Both the position numbers and the translations under genes were made by a program. Shown here piece by piece: positions 33,540 to 44,900 of a DNA stretch of 64,000 nt. Under the pieces are notes generated by a model, which did no database searches, was not told the DNA's origin, and worked only from the letters and a program-made list of their open reading frames with translations. The stretch's first letter is position 1; each line of letters opens with the position of its first letter. The DNA is from Tricholoma matsutake (lineage: Eukaryota; Basidiomycota; Agaricomycetes; Agaricales; Tricholomataceae). The stretch is from the NCBI GenBank assembly GCA_026075535.2, contig AP026539.1:5208001-5272000 (forward strand), given 5' to 3'.

Positions 33540-36500
33540 TTAATCATCTTCAGGGTGTGGAATGTCTTCAGGAATATCTTTGTCAATGTCCGAAGTTTCT
33601 TGAAGTGTTTCAAGGCATTCTGAGTTGATGTCGAGGAAGTTCGGAGGGAGTGGAATGGATTTTTGAGCTAAGTAAGGAAGTAGATGAAAGGCATTGATGG
33701 GGCAATGGAGTACTGATCTGTCAAGTTTGCAAAGGATGTAGGCTCCTCCATAGTTTCAATCAATGATGATGAGGGGACCTAAGTATCGAGGTCGTATTTT
33801 GCAATTTAGGGACTTTTCGATCTGTGTGTTTTGAAGTAGGACTAGGTTGTCTTTTTCGAAGTTGTAGTCATGCATCGTACATTTGTGGGTTATTTCAAAA
33901 CATTTCATGGCTTTGAGTCGCACAGTGTAGACTTTGGAATATAACATTTTGAGGTTGGCAGATCATTTTTGAAGTGCCATAGCTCATCTTGCAATGAGGT
34001 CAGGAGTCAATAGGATGGAATCTGGAGGGGGCTGTAGATATGTTGCTTCGGAAATGTCGAGTAGAACAAAGGGATGTGATCCTGTAACTGTGAAGTAAGG
34101 AGAACAACCCATACATTTATGAACTGTAACTCGTTCTGCCCAAAACACAGAGTGTGCTCCCACCAACCATTTGCTCTGATCTCTGTCAACTGCTTTGAAT
34201 AGTGATTGTCGAATGTCGAAGTGCGCTTGTTTGATGAGTCCATTGGCACGAGAATTGTATCTGCTAATTTGGATGTGGTTGATATGGTACCGTTTCATGA
34301 GATACTCCATTGCTGCAATAAAGGCTGATCCATTATCACTCACGATTTCATAAAGGGATCCCCATTGACAACTGATGTCTTCGAAGATCCAGTCACCAAG
34401 TGTCATGGCATTTTCATGTCGAAGCTTTCGCCATTCTGGATAGGCTGTTAACAAACATCTATCTTGAACAGTATACTTGAATCCATTCGATGGGGGCATT
34501 TGCATCGTGTCAATGTAGACTTTGCTGAAAAGTGGTGCTGGGGTTGCCATGGTGGGTGGAATAAGTAGATCTCAGGTTTGTTGAAATTGGCAGAATTCGC
34601 AAGAGCAAATGTACCATGTGATGTCAGCTTTCATATTGGGCCACCAAAATCGTACTCCAATGAGGGCTTTTGTAGCAAACACCATCTGGTGACCGATATC
34701 ATCGTGAGCTGCGCAAATTATTTTGAGGTGATGTTCAGTGACAGCAACAATCTTGTGGGCTCCTTGCAAATCTTTTCACCAAAGTTTTCTGTAATTTAAA
34801 AAGTACTCAGTGGAATATTGCATAAAAGTGACATAGTCGGCTTCTGAGAGGTCTGGTGGTCATTGTAAATCTTTGAGCCATTTTTGAATGCGAAGGAGTT
34901 GTTCATCATCTCATTTGGTGTGTTCGGAACAAGGGACATCTTCATAAGTGACGTCCTCCCCCTTTCTGAAATCTGAAGGCAGGGTGAATGTCGGTTGAAG
35001 TGAATGTGATGGGAATGGACAAGTCATGATTGGGTTGATTTGATGAATGAACCCATGTAGACAGTCAATCCAGTCTTCAAAGCATTCATTGTTGGGCTGT
35101 GGGTCATCTCGACTTTCTGGAGGACATCATGAAAGTCCATCTGGACCATGATGCATTCCTGTGACATGGACCAAGGTGAAGTGGAAGGTGAGGATCAATA
35201 TGATCCAGCGATTGATGCCAGCTGGTGCTTGGTACTTTGATGATGAGGTGTCATATGCCAATAATGTAGAGTTGAAGTGCACCAAGTGCGCGATAGAGCC
35301 TGTAGAGTTCAAGCTTGGGTTGCAAAAAGTGAGATTCATGTGCATTAAGTGTAATGGATCTGAAATGGCTATAATAGTGTTTGCAAAGGTTTTCGGGGTT
35401 GCACTGTGCTAAAAAGAAACCAAGAGCGATATGGGAAGTATTGATGGACAGAATGATGGGCACGTTCAAAGTGTAGTCGAGGGCACGAATTACAGGAGAA
35501 GTGAGGAGAGCTTGTTTGAGGTCTTCTTGTGCTGCAATTTGTGTGGGTCTGAATTTGAAAGGTATGTCTTTTTGTGTGAGGTTGATAAGGGCGGCAGCTC
35601 ATTTAGCAAAGTTCTGAATGAATATTTGACAAACTCCTATAGTTCCTAAAAAGGCTTTAACTTCGGTGAGACTTTGACATGGTCCCCATTTGCTGATGGA
35701 GAACACATGAAATATTGTGGAGGAACATTCTCCAGTCCCAAACTATTCCTTTGTGTCCCCAAAATCACTGTTTTAGGACATCATTGTAACATCCAGTTGG
35801 GTCAGCCATGTGGCCATCGATATTACAATGATGTCCTAAAACAGTGATTTTGGGGATGCAAAGGAATAGTTTGGGACCAGAGAATGTTCCTCCACAATAT
35901 TTCATATGTTGGATGACTCTGTTTAGATTTTCAAAGTGTTCCCAAATGAAACGATGAATTCCTGGGTTCTGTGAAATTGTTTCGTAGCCTCCACCGAGGA
36001 GTGGGTAGCATAATTTTGGACCTTTAATGAGTGCATCATTGATGTAGGGGATTGTAATGTGAGGGATTTTGGGTTGTAGGATAAAGGAGATGTCATCGTG
36101 CATAATCAGAATGGAAGTAGTCCAACCCATTGGTAGAGTGACAATGCAAAGTGTGCCAAAAGGGGTTTTGGAAGGTAGTAAGGTCTCAAGATGATTCAGC
36201 AACCTTTCATTCATTGAAGGCAATGTAGAGGTCTAACATTCCTCCACAAGCACACCCTCCAAACTGTTCTGCTAAGTGTTCAGGGATTGTAGTGACACGT
36301 GAGTGCTATATAGTGACTTTGTTGAACTGTTTGAGACCATGAACTGTGCAAAGTGCTTTGCTATCTTTCTTTGTGACGCAAAACCAATGCAAATGGTAAG
36401 ATGAGTTTGAAGGTTTGTAGACACCTGCTTCTATTTTCTTCTTGAGCATGGCACAAACATCTTTGTAGATCCCTGGTGGAATGGGGATGTTATGTTCGAC

Positions 36501-36620
36501 CCAAGGGGAATGATGGGGAATTTGATAGGAGGGAAGAAGTTGGGGCAAAAACTTCCTCATTCTTGTTTGGTCCATGCAAAACCAGTTTCGTGATTCTGAA
36601 TAAAATCATGCATGAGGTTT
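33540..36620 (-). pseudogene. Gypsy element 2 pol (RT, RNase H, integrase), degenerate
   Basis: Right to left: RT start with VEHNIPIPPGIYKDVCAMLK and KPSNSSYHLHWFCVTKKD (36575-36306); palm region 36223-35765 with FGTLCIVTLPMGWTTS and the catalytic box as YIND rather than YIDD; RNase H 35600-35130; the HHCC finger at 34769-34572 (HDDIGH..CSCEFC); integrase core 34550-33984 with VYIDTMQMP, VSDNGSAF, and NGLIKQAHF where the catalytic Glu is Lys; then the RPRYLGPLIII tail (about 33780) and a stop at 33540. RT is disrupted by an inverted duplication at 35710-35902 and the RT linker by a MITE at 36738. Many stops; not functional. Confidence 0.82.
35710..35902. repeat. Inverted duplication inside the RT of gypsy element 2
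   Basis: Arms 35710-35789 and 35823-35902 (80 bp each, few mismatches) around a 33-bp loop. One arm is ordinary RT sequence (GGTFSGPKLFLCIPKITVLG on the minus strand); the other is its inverted copy and stands where RT sequence should continue. It is not a MITE: no target duplication, and it replaces element sequence. Confidence 0.8.
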
Positions 36621-36737
36621 CATTCTTCAGGCCAAAGGAAATTGCTGGGATGGATTAGTGTCAATAATGGCTTTACATTTGAGAGTGTATCAGGAAGATG
36701 GCAAAAATGTTGGAGGTTTAGGATTAAGTTTTGGCTA

Positions 36738-37113
36738 GTGTTGCCATGGCTTAAGCTGACTTAAGCCGAGGTTTTTTGCTATCTTGGGAAATAAATTACA
36801 TAAAATTGCCAAAATATTTGAGGAGCTAGATCCCATTAAAAGCCAAGGGGTCCTCTGCCAACTCCAAGCGATTGGAGAAGCCATTCCTGAGATTTTTAAA
36901 TGGCTTTGAAATGGCTCTGAAATGGCTTGGCTTGAGCTGTTTCAAAGCTGCTTAAATATCTTGGGAAAGGCTTCTCCAATCGCTTAGAGTTGGCAGAGGA
37001 CCCCTCGGGTTTTGATGGGAGCTAGCTCCTCAAATATTTTGGTAATTTTACATAATTTATTTCCCAAGATCGCACAAAACCTCGGCTTAAGTCAGCTTAA
37101 GCTGTGGCAACAC
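36738..37113. mobile_element. Foldback MITE, GTGTTGCC ends, TA target, inside gypsy element 2
   Basis: 376 bp; arms 36738-36882 and 36969-37113 (145 bp each) around an 86-bp centre. Starts GTGTTGCCATGGCTTAAGC and ends with the near-inverse GGCAACAC; TA on each side (36736-36737, 37114-37115). It sits in the linker between protease and RT, whose coding sense resumes on each side. Ends are shared with 8671-9038. Confidence 0.85.
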
Positions 37114-37115
37114 TA

Positions 37116-37866
37116 GAACTTTCAGTACATCTTTGAGAGGATTGCCTGTGATAGTGTGAGTAATGCAAAATTGATCTGGAAGGTCAGTGATGACTGGTCA
37201 AACTTTCAATGCAATGGGTTTGTACTTCTTCTTAGTGACTGCGAAGGCAGGGTATAGGGAGTCAGACAATAAATAGGATGTAGAACCTATTGATGAATCT
37301 TGCATAGGGGGAGCCATCAAGGCCAATAAAAATGTATCATACTGTTCACTAGCTGTCAAATAGAGATGGGTGATAATATCTGAAGTAGGAGTGGAGTTCA
37401 AAGAAGGTGAGGATTTGAAATTGGGAATGTTTGCAGTGTATTTGATAAATATAGAAGAAGTCAAATAGTTAAAAGAGATGATGAATGCGCACTGTTTGGC
37501 CTCTGAAATATTATCCTCTAGTTGCAAAAATCCTCACAAACAACTTTTTGACATTTTGTAGATCTAGAGAAGGTTGGAATGGTAGAGGAGCATGTTGAGT
37601 TAGGATTGTAGATAGTGATTGTCTGAGATTTGTCACTCCAGTTCTTGATGGTGCTTTCAGTGACTACGTCAAAGGGTCGACCAAGTAGGATGTTGTAGGC
37701 AGGGTTTCAGATTATATGAATCTGCATATAGATTGTGATTGTGCTGACTTTGCAAGGGACATTTCGTGCTAATCCTAAACCTTTATCAATGCCACCATTA
37801 GCTGATTGAAGTGGAATGTGGATGGAAGGATTGTATACGAGACTAGTTCATGACAGACTTCTTTGG
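37116..37866 (-). pseudogene. Gypsy element 2 protease and linker remnant
   Basis: The minus strand shows the protease-end motif AYNILLGRPFDVVTE (about 37700-37660), then a linker with KKKYKPIALKV (about 37230-37198), typical of the stretch between protease and RT in basidiomycete gypsy elements. The DTG active site itself is not preserved in a readable form. Upstream, gag is missing: the sequence passes straight into the LTR remnant near 37870. Confidence 0.55.
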
Positions 37867-37869
37867 ACA

Positions 37870-38219
37870 TAATCAGATCTCCTTGTCTTGTTGTTCCAAT
37901 AAATCATGAAAACATTGAAAAGCACCTTGATGCACGCTAAAGTGCTAGCCATTGTGTCTCATGTCCATTGTGCCCGAAATGTGATACATCAATGTGTGGA
38001 ATGTTGGGAATGTGTGTTTGAAGTGTGGTACAATATGCATATGGCAGCTGAAGGTATTCAAAACCTGACAAAGTCTTTTGAAACATTTTGAAGCATCGCT
38101 ACATTGTTTCGTGCATTCATAGGTGCTCATAAGTGTTTGCAAAATTGTAGGACATCTTGGGAAATGTGTCCTAGTGTGATGTGTTGTTTTCAGAGCTCAG
38201 CAACAAGGTGGACCTATCA
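37870..38219 (-). repeat. Truncated 5' LTR of gypsy element 2
   Basis: Matches 28970-29257 and then 31657-31707 without interruption, so it also shows the empty site of the hAT insertion at 38161-38168. It ends ..GGACCTATCA at 38219, next to the DDE transposase pseudogene. Its other end is cut where it meets the protease remnant. Confidence 0.75.
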
Positions 38220-38272
38220 GCGATGCAAAGAGAATACGCAACAAAAGCCCTGAGCTAGAGGCTTTTCCACAT

Positions 38273-41114
38273 GTGCCACTGTATTCTGCTGATTGGTCAT
38301 GTTTGGCTGATCTTACACATCAATTTAGACATCTCCTAGATTTTTCCAATGCTGATCCAGTTTCCATTCAACAGGAGATGAGAGACACATTGAATTCATC
38401 AGTGACCATTACAACTGTCCAGCCTGAGATGGAACCTGTGATTGAGTGCTGCATGGGTGAAAATACTATTTTCCCATTGGATGGCAGTTCAGCTGAGCTG
38501 TGTGGTACATCAAGGGATGGTGTAGAGCAAGGTGGAAATAGGTGGGGGAGATGGGCAGGAAGAAGATAAAGATAAAAACTTGAGTGAGAATGGGTTCAAG
38601 TATGAGAAAAGTGGTCTTTTCCTTCCACCGCCATCTATTGCAGAAGCTGAGGCTGGACTTGAGGCCATCAAAGTCATCTTGAAGCCACCCATAAAAAATG
38701 GGCCAGGCTCTGAGCACCATGGGCTGGATGAGCTCAGAGCTGACACATAGCTGTCTAGAAGCCATGAAAAAGCCTTTATGGAAGTATATCTATGGTGCAC
38801 AAACCACAGGTTGGATTCGGGCATCCCTAGACATGGCTCAAGATCATGAGGGGGGTGCCCATCACACACGATGACTGTGAGAATGGACGTGAGCTTTCCT
38901 GGAAAATTGGAATGATCTCCCATGTAATCTATATGGGACATGGAATGTCTCAATGCTTGATGATTAAGATCTTGCACAGACCATCCACCTTCACCTCCAG
39001 TCCCTGAATCCATATATCTGGGCTCAAGATATTGTTGACTTCATAAAGTTGCTTGAGACTCTGGTGAAATTCAAATTAAAGAAAGCCAATCAGCCTTGCA
39101 AGTGCCCAAAGATGGATGAAGAAATTAGGCTATAGATGGACAACAACCTCAACTGGACAGTATGTTGATGGGCACAAGCAACCAGATGTTGTGAATTACT
39201 GTCAAAAGATTTCCTTGCCATCATGGATGAGCATCAAAGAGTGAACCAGGAAGTGGACAGCAGATCTTGCTGAGGAAGTTGGTGAATGACCACATAATTG
39301 GCATACAGTTGTGTGGTTCCACAACGAGTCCACCTTTTATCCCAATGATCAATGAAAGCTGTGCAGGGTTCACAAAGACGAGAAGGCTGTTCCACATGCA
39401 AAAGGTGAGGGGGCATCTTTGGTGGTTGCAGATTTTATCTCAACCAATTACAGCTGGCTTAGATCACCCAACAAAACCAAAGATATCCTTAAGGCAGGGA
39501 TAAATCGCAAGGGTGATTTTACAAATGAGGACATCCTTAAAAAGCAATGACTGCCATGGATATTCTAGCAGAGTACTACCCCCACAAGGACCATAAACTT
39601 GTATTCGACAATGTTAAGGGTGAAGCCTCAACCACTTGATCTAGTCAATGTTGTTCCATGAGGTGCTTCCTCAGTGGGTCATTTGGTACTAGTCTTACTC
39701 AGAGTGTCCAACATAAGATGAATAGTACACTCTAGCAGGGCTTCTGCCTAGAGTCATCAATGTTCACACACTAAGGGGCGTCTTTAGTGGTTTTAAGTAA
39801 GTTCACATACTAAGGGGCTTCCTTAGTAGTTTTGAGTAAGTTTGCGAGTTTGCAGGTTAAGACTGTTAGATTGCCTAGATCTTAACTAAGGACATCTCTA
39901 CTACAGGTCGCAGTACTTATACTAGGAGAGAGGTCCTTATTGTCCAATCAGAAATGTAGATGCATATCAAGTAAGAATAGAAACAATAGTCTTCATGCCT
40001 CTCATGAGGCCAATGTCATGGAGTGCTGCGGCGCAGCATGTCAGGCAACAATGAGATAAGCCTCAAGCCTAGCATGAGGCATCCAATGTCATGGATCTGA
40101 TGTTAAGGATCCAATGTCATGGACCCAATGTCAAGGGGTCGCTGTATCACAGCATGTGTGGGAGCAGGTTCAGGTGCATGGAGTCGCCATGTGTCAAGAG
40201 TGCCTTCTGCAGGAAGGGGATCAAATGCATGTCATCAGCATGCATTGTGGGTGTGTCTTGTGTCAAGGGCATGCCTCAGGCATGCAGGGAGTGCCTCCTG
40301 TCTGGAGGGGATCATCAGGTATGCTGGGTCAGTCAGGTTCCATGTGTTACAAGAAAAATTGTAACAGACAATGCATCCACAGATCTCATGCAATCTGGAA
40401 CTGCACTCTCTGTGCATCACATGCCAAAGAACACAAAGGCAGTTGGTGAATTCTGGGGAGCTGATCTACCAGTGCTTGATAGTGATGGAAAGCAAGTATA
40501 TCAATGCGATAAATCAGGAAAGCTTACAAGAAAACCACTCAAAAGAAAGGTCCCAATGGATGATGCACAATTTAAGGATGGGTCTCCTCAGAAGCTATAT
40601 TTCCCAGATGATCATCCTACCCATCCAGGCTTCCTCAAGGGCATGGCTGTCCTTCTGTCAGAGCAGGGGCTGGTAGAGGAGTCAAAACTCCAATATGAAT
40701 GCCCAAGCTTCAAATGCAAACCAGGGGCTACATCATGTACACAGCCTGACTTTGTTGCTGTTGAGTCACTTCTCAAAGCTCATTGCCAGTCGAGAAACTT
40801 TGGGGTTTTATTCTTGCCCAAGTTTCATTGTGAATTAAATTTTATAGAGCAGTGCTGGGGCTATGCTAAGCACAAATATCATGAGTTCCCCCCTTCATCA
40901 AAAGAGGCTGATCTCAAAAAAAAACTTACTGGCCTCCCTTGGAATGGTGTCATTGGTGTCAATGTGGAAATATGCATGTTGTGCCCAATGGTTTATGCAT
41001 GCTTATCAGGAAGGACTAGATGGCAAGGATGCAGCATGGGCTTGCAAGAAATATAGAGGACATAGAGTTATTCCTTCATTCCTTCTGGCTAATTTAGATA
41101 AACCCAATGCATAG
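38273..41114 (+). pseudogene. DDE transposase of a basidiomycete Tc1/IS630-like (DDE_3) family, split by an LTR
   Basis: An N-terminal region (38273-38750, with DWSCLADLTHQFRHLLDF) leads through stops into blocks seen in this multicopy transposase family: ISLASAQRWMKKLGYRW (about 39085), TGQYVDGHKQPDVV (39155), WFHNESTFYPND (39315; the expected catalytic Asp reads Asn), AMTAMDILAEYYPHKDH (39550) and FDN. After the solo LTR (39612-40366) the frame resumes: NASTDLMQSG, GSPQKLYFPDDHPTHPGFLK (40580), LQYECPSFKCKPGATSC, then FLPKFHCELNFIEQCWGYAK (40815) with the catalytic Glu, and AWACKKYRGHRVIPS to the stop at 41114. Removing the LTR and one target copy restores FDNAS exactly. Several stops and frameshifts remain. 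Confidence 0.8.
39612..40366. repeat. Solo LTR with TGTTA..TAACA ends, 5-bp duplication
   Basis: 755 bp from TGTTAAGGG to TTGTAACA, flanked by GACAA (39607-39611 and 40367-40371). TGTTA/TAACA ends are common in Ty1/copia LTRs, but with no internal region the superfamily is an inference. The GCATGAGGCATCC/GGATCCAATGTCATGG words recur inside. An apparent long frame running from here into the transposase is an artefact of the insertion. Confidence 0.75.
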
Positions 41115-41536
41115 ATTATTCCTACCAACTATAACTAATTATATAGTCACTTTAATCCATGTTAATTGCTTGCATGGCAATGTATCAGTGTTCTTGGGAA
41201 GACTTCACATGATAGGTCACAGGAGAAGTAACAACAGATGATGTTGTTGAGTATAAGCAAGGTTGAGCTCTTTACTCTCCCCCACCTATTCTGATTGGAG
41301 TCTGATTGGATTCCTAACAGTCTGATTGGAATCCTAGGATCCGAGTGGAATTTACTAGGAATTTTTTTGGCAGGAGATTCTGCCAAATCTGGATTCTAAG
41401 TCCTAGTGATGTCCAAATGGAGTTCTAGCAGAGTCCTAGCAGATTCCTAGGAATCGGAATTTCCACACTAGGAGTCCTTTCAGACTCCGACCAGAATTTC
41501 CTAGGAATGCTAGGAATAATCCAAGCTGTCCAAATA
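41115..41536. repeat. CTAGGAAT-rich repeat tract
   Basis: From about 41265 the motifs TCCTAGGAAT, ATTGGAATCC and GATTCCTA recur in both orientations up to the chromovirus LTR. A similar tract lies at 49690-49905 in inverse orientation; both share TTTACT.TCCCCCACCTA at one edge. Probably one family of a decayed, internally repetitive transposon. No gene seen. Confidence 0.45.
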
Positions 41537-41962
41537 TATAAGGGCAACCTTAGCCTCTAGCAAAGGAAAATCCAAAGTTAAAATCATACTACATAGTACA
41601 GGGATTGGGGATGCACCTAGCAAAGGGAAATCTGAAGAGAAAACTCTAAGGATCCCTTTGCTGATGCCCAGTATATGTGAAGACGACAAAAATCAAATAA
41701 TAACCTAAAAATAGAAAAGGCAGAGATAGGCAGATCAAGGCCGCCGAATGACATCATACCAAGGGGAAGATGTCGGAAGGGGTGCTCCGCCTCTAAATAT
41801 AAAACTGTCAACATGCACAAATGTGATAGAAAGGGAAAATTAGTAATAAAATAAGGAAAAATCATAGAAAATGAATAATAGAAGGAAATGAAGTGAGGAA
41901 AAATATAGAACAAACATAAAAAATAGGAGAAACACACAGGGCACCCCCCTATTCCCCTTACA
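41537..41962 (-). repeat. 3' LTR of chromovirus element 3
   Basis: Runs from TATAAGGGCAACC to CCCCTTACA on the plus strand. Near-identical to 47543-47966 and to the LTR at 62950-63379. In the element's sense it starts TGTAAGG and ends CCTTATA. Confidence 0.9.
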
Positions 41963-41975
41963 TCACCCCCTCTCT
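41963..41975 (-). promoter_or_regulatory. Polypurine tract of element 3
   Basis: On the minus strand AGAGAGGGGGTGA stands directly before the LTR start TGTAAGG. The pol stop (TAG, 41974-41976) overlaps its first bases. The same arrangement is repeated at 63380-63393. Confidence 0.8.
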
Positions 41976-44900
41976 AAGATGCATTGCCCCGATGCATTCG
42001 AAATCGCATACAACCAAAGTCCGTGACTTGAATGCAATGCGGTGCAGCAGTGTGCCATCGGTGGAATTCCTTGACTAACCGAGGGGCATTCACATCAGAC
42101 TCTTTGACCCATGAGTTCTCCTCATACCCATAACCCTTCCAATGCACCAAATACTGGAGTTTTCCTCAATGCAAACAGCTGTCTAAGATTGACTTGACTT
42201 CGTATTGGGGTTCTCCCTCAATCACTGTAGGCAGTGGTGGTGGATGTGAATGGTGTCCCGGGAATGGATCTGGGGGAGCTGGAAGGAGTTTGACAACATG
42301 GAAGACTGGGTGGAGTCTGGACATGGAGGCTGGGAGGCGTAGACAATAGGATGAGCGAGTTTCTTGGATGGACACATAGTGGAGATGTCACTGGAGTCAA
42401 GATAAACTCGATCACCAACCTTGTACTGAGGGGTCAGAGAATGGCATTGGTTGTAAAAGCATGCCATGTTGTCCTTCGCCTTTGCTAAGGCTGCTTTTGC
42501 CTCCTCCAAACTATCCTGCATGTGTTCTGCGAACTCATTCACTGTCTCAATGTGTGAGGGAGTTTGGTGAGGTTCAAATCCTATGCATGGATGTCATCCA
42601 GTGTCTAAGAGGAAAGGGGTCTGTTGAGTGGAAGCATGGACATGGTTGTTGTATCCAAACTCGGCCAAGGGGAGGAGTTCATCCCAATTGTCCTGGCATT
42701 CATTGACAAAGATGCAGATGTACAGCTCCAGTTCCTGGTTGACTCACTCAGTCTGGCCATCAGTTTGTGGGTGATAAGCGGTCGAAGCAGGGAGTTTGAT
42801 TCCCAGGAGTCAGTACAGCTTGCGAGTGAACTCTGCCATAAACTGAGGGCCACGATCAGAGAGGAAAGCACCAGGAAGTCCATGTAATTTCCACACATGG
42901 TGGAGGTAGAGTCGGGCGGCACCCAGGGCACTGACAGTGGTGTGAGTGGGATGAAGTGAGCACATTTTCCCACTGAATCAACTGTGCACATCACCGCATC
43001 ACACCCATTCAACTCTGGCAACTCCACCACAAAGTCTATACTGACAACATCCCAACGACTCTCTGGAACAGGAAGAGGGTGTAGCTTGCCAATGGGTTTG
43101 CGATGAGGAACCTTGGTGCGTAAGCAAAGGTCACAAGTGCAACAATACTGACCAATGAGCCATGACATTTGTGGGCACCAATAATTCCATGAGGTGAGCT
43201 CCAAGGTCTTCCAGCATCCAGGATGACCAGCAATCTGTGAGTCATGGTGTTGGGATATGATGCATCGGCGAAGGTCTGGGCCATTGGGGATGTAGATGTG
43301 ATCCCTGAAATACAACAAGTCCTCTTTTTTCAGCCCACTCTGCTGCATGCAAGGAAAGAGTGGATCCCTTCCTCAGTTCTTTAACAGCTTGGGCAACAAC
43401 ATCCTCATGTAAACTGCTACAGTTTGCATGACAAATGTCACATAGGATGTCCCGCTCCTTGCCCTGGGGTGCAATGCCTCCCAGTGCCTGAATGGTGAAC
43501 AGGTCTAACTGCAACAACACAATGTTTTGGTTGTCATCGCTGCCATCCCCATGGTCTGCACATCAGGAGAGGGCATTGGTCTTCCCCATGCTGTGACCTG
43601 GACAGTGGTGCAAGGAGAAGTTGAATCTGGATAGATACAGGGACCAATGAGCTTGATGATGGTTCAATTTCTTGGCTGTCATAAAGTACTCAAGATTCTT
43701 GTGATCCATCCAAATTTCCACCTTGTGCTGGGCACCCCCAAGGAAGTGTCGCCACTCACAAGTCCTCCTTTTCAGCCCACTCTGCTGCATGCAAGGAAAG
43801 GGTGGATCCCTTCCTCAGTTCTTTAACAGCTTGGGCAACAACAACTGCTATGGTTTGCATGATGAATGTCGTGTAGGATGTCCCGCTCCTTGCCCTGGGG
43901 TGCGATGCCTTCCAGTGCCCGAATGGTAAACAGGTCTGGCTGCAACAACACAACATTTTGATTGTCATCGCTACCATACCCATGGTCTGCATGTTGGGGG
44001 AGGGCATCGGTCTTCCCCATGCAGTGACCTGGACAGTGGTGCAAGGAGAAGTTGAATCTGGATAGACACAAGGACCAATGAGCTTGACGATGGTTCAATT
44101 TCTTGGCTGTCATAAAGTACTCAAGATTCTTGTGATCCGTCCAAATTTCCACCTTGTGTTGGGCACCCTCAAGGAAGTGTCACCACTCCTCAAGTGCACA
44201 CATTATTGCCAACATCTCCTTGTCATGAATCTTGTAGTTTCACTCTACAGGACTAAGGCTTTTGGAGTAGAATGTAACAGGATGCCACTTCTGGTCCTCC
44301 GGAGACTGCTGAGATAACACAGTGCCCATCGCAAAGTCAGAAATGTCAGCCTCTACATGAAAAGGACGTGAATTGTCAGCAAAGGTAAGGATGGGAGCGG
44401 AAGTGACCATCCCCTTAAGCCTTTTGAATGCCTCCTGTTGTGCATTATCCCACCTCCATGCCTCCTTTCCTGTCAAGTCAAACAGTGGTCGTGCATGATG
44501 TGAGAAATCCTTGATAAAATGCTGATAGAAATTGATGAAGCCCAGAAAAGACTGCACCTCCTTCTTGTTCGTGGGCGTCGGCCAAGCCGTGGCCCCATTC
44601 AACTTGATAGGGTCCATCTCCACCTGACCCTCTGAGATAATCAGGCCAAGATACTTGATCTTGGTCTTCTCAAACTCGCAGTTGTTCTGACAAAGGTAGA
44701 GTTTGTACCATTGAAGCCGTTCTAGGACGAGGCGCGTGATGCAACAGTGCTCTTCAACCGTGCGAGTGAAGATGAGGATGTCATCGAGATAGATGCAGAC
44801 AACGCCTTCGAGGATGAGGTCATGGAAAATGTTGTTCATCATGGTCTGAAAGGTGGCAGGACTATTAGTAAGGCCAAAGAACATGACAAGCAGTTCAAAA

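Larger units (their letters stand above)
28386..38219 (-). mobile_element. Old Ty3/gypsy element 2 with nested insertions
   Basis: Minus-strand gypsy element. 3' LTR: 28386-29257 plus 31657-31707, split by a hAT element. Polypurine tract: 31708-31718. Then an antisense gene (31863-33054), pol (33540-36620), a MITE (36738-37113) and protease (about 37500-37860). A remnant of the 5' LTR (about 37870-38219) joins directly to the protease side, so the rest of that LTR and gag have been deleted. The two LTR parts match from ATCAGATCTCCTTGTCTTGT to the end ..GGTGGACCTATCA, where both stop being alike; this fixes the LTR edge. The left edge is hidden by the Tc1 insertion. Confidence 0.75.

Noticed and set aside
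38510..39013. 167-residue minus-strand frame
   Set aside because: Lies antisense to the N-terminal region of the DDE_3 transposase pseudogene; low-complexity Ser/Pro content and no motif.
40091..40365. N-terminal part of an apparent 321-residue plus-strand frame
   Set aside because: It reads through the solo LTR into the transposase; the LTR-encoded part has no homology and the 5-bp duplication shows it is inserted DNA.
41617..41937. Phe/Tyr-rich minus-strand frame repeated at 47623 and 63034
   Set aside because: It lies within the chromovirus LTRs and recurs only because they are repeats; composition reflects the AT-rich LTR.
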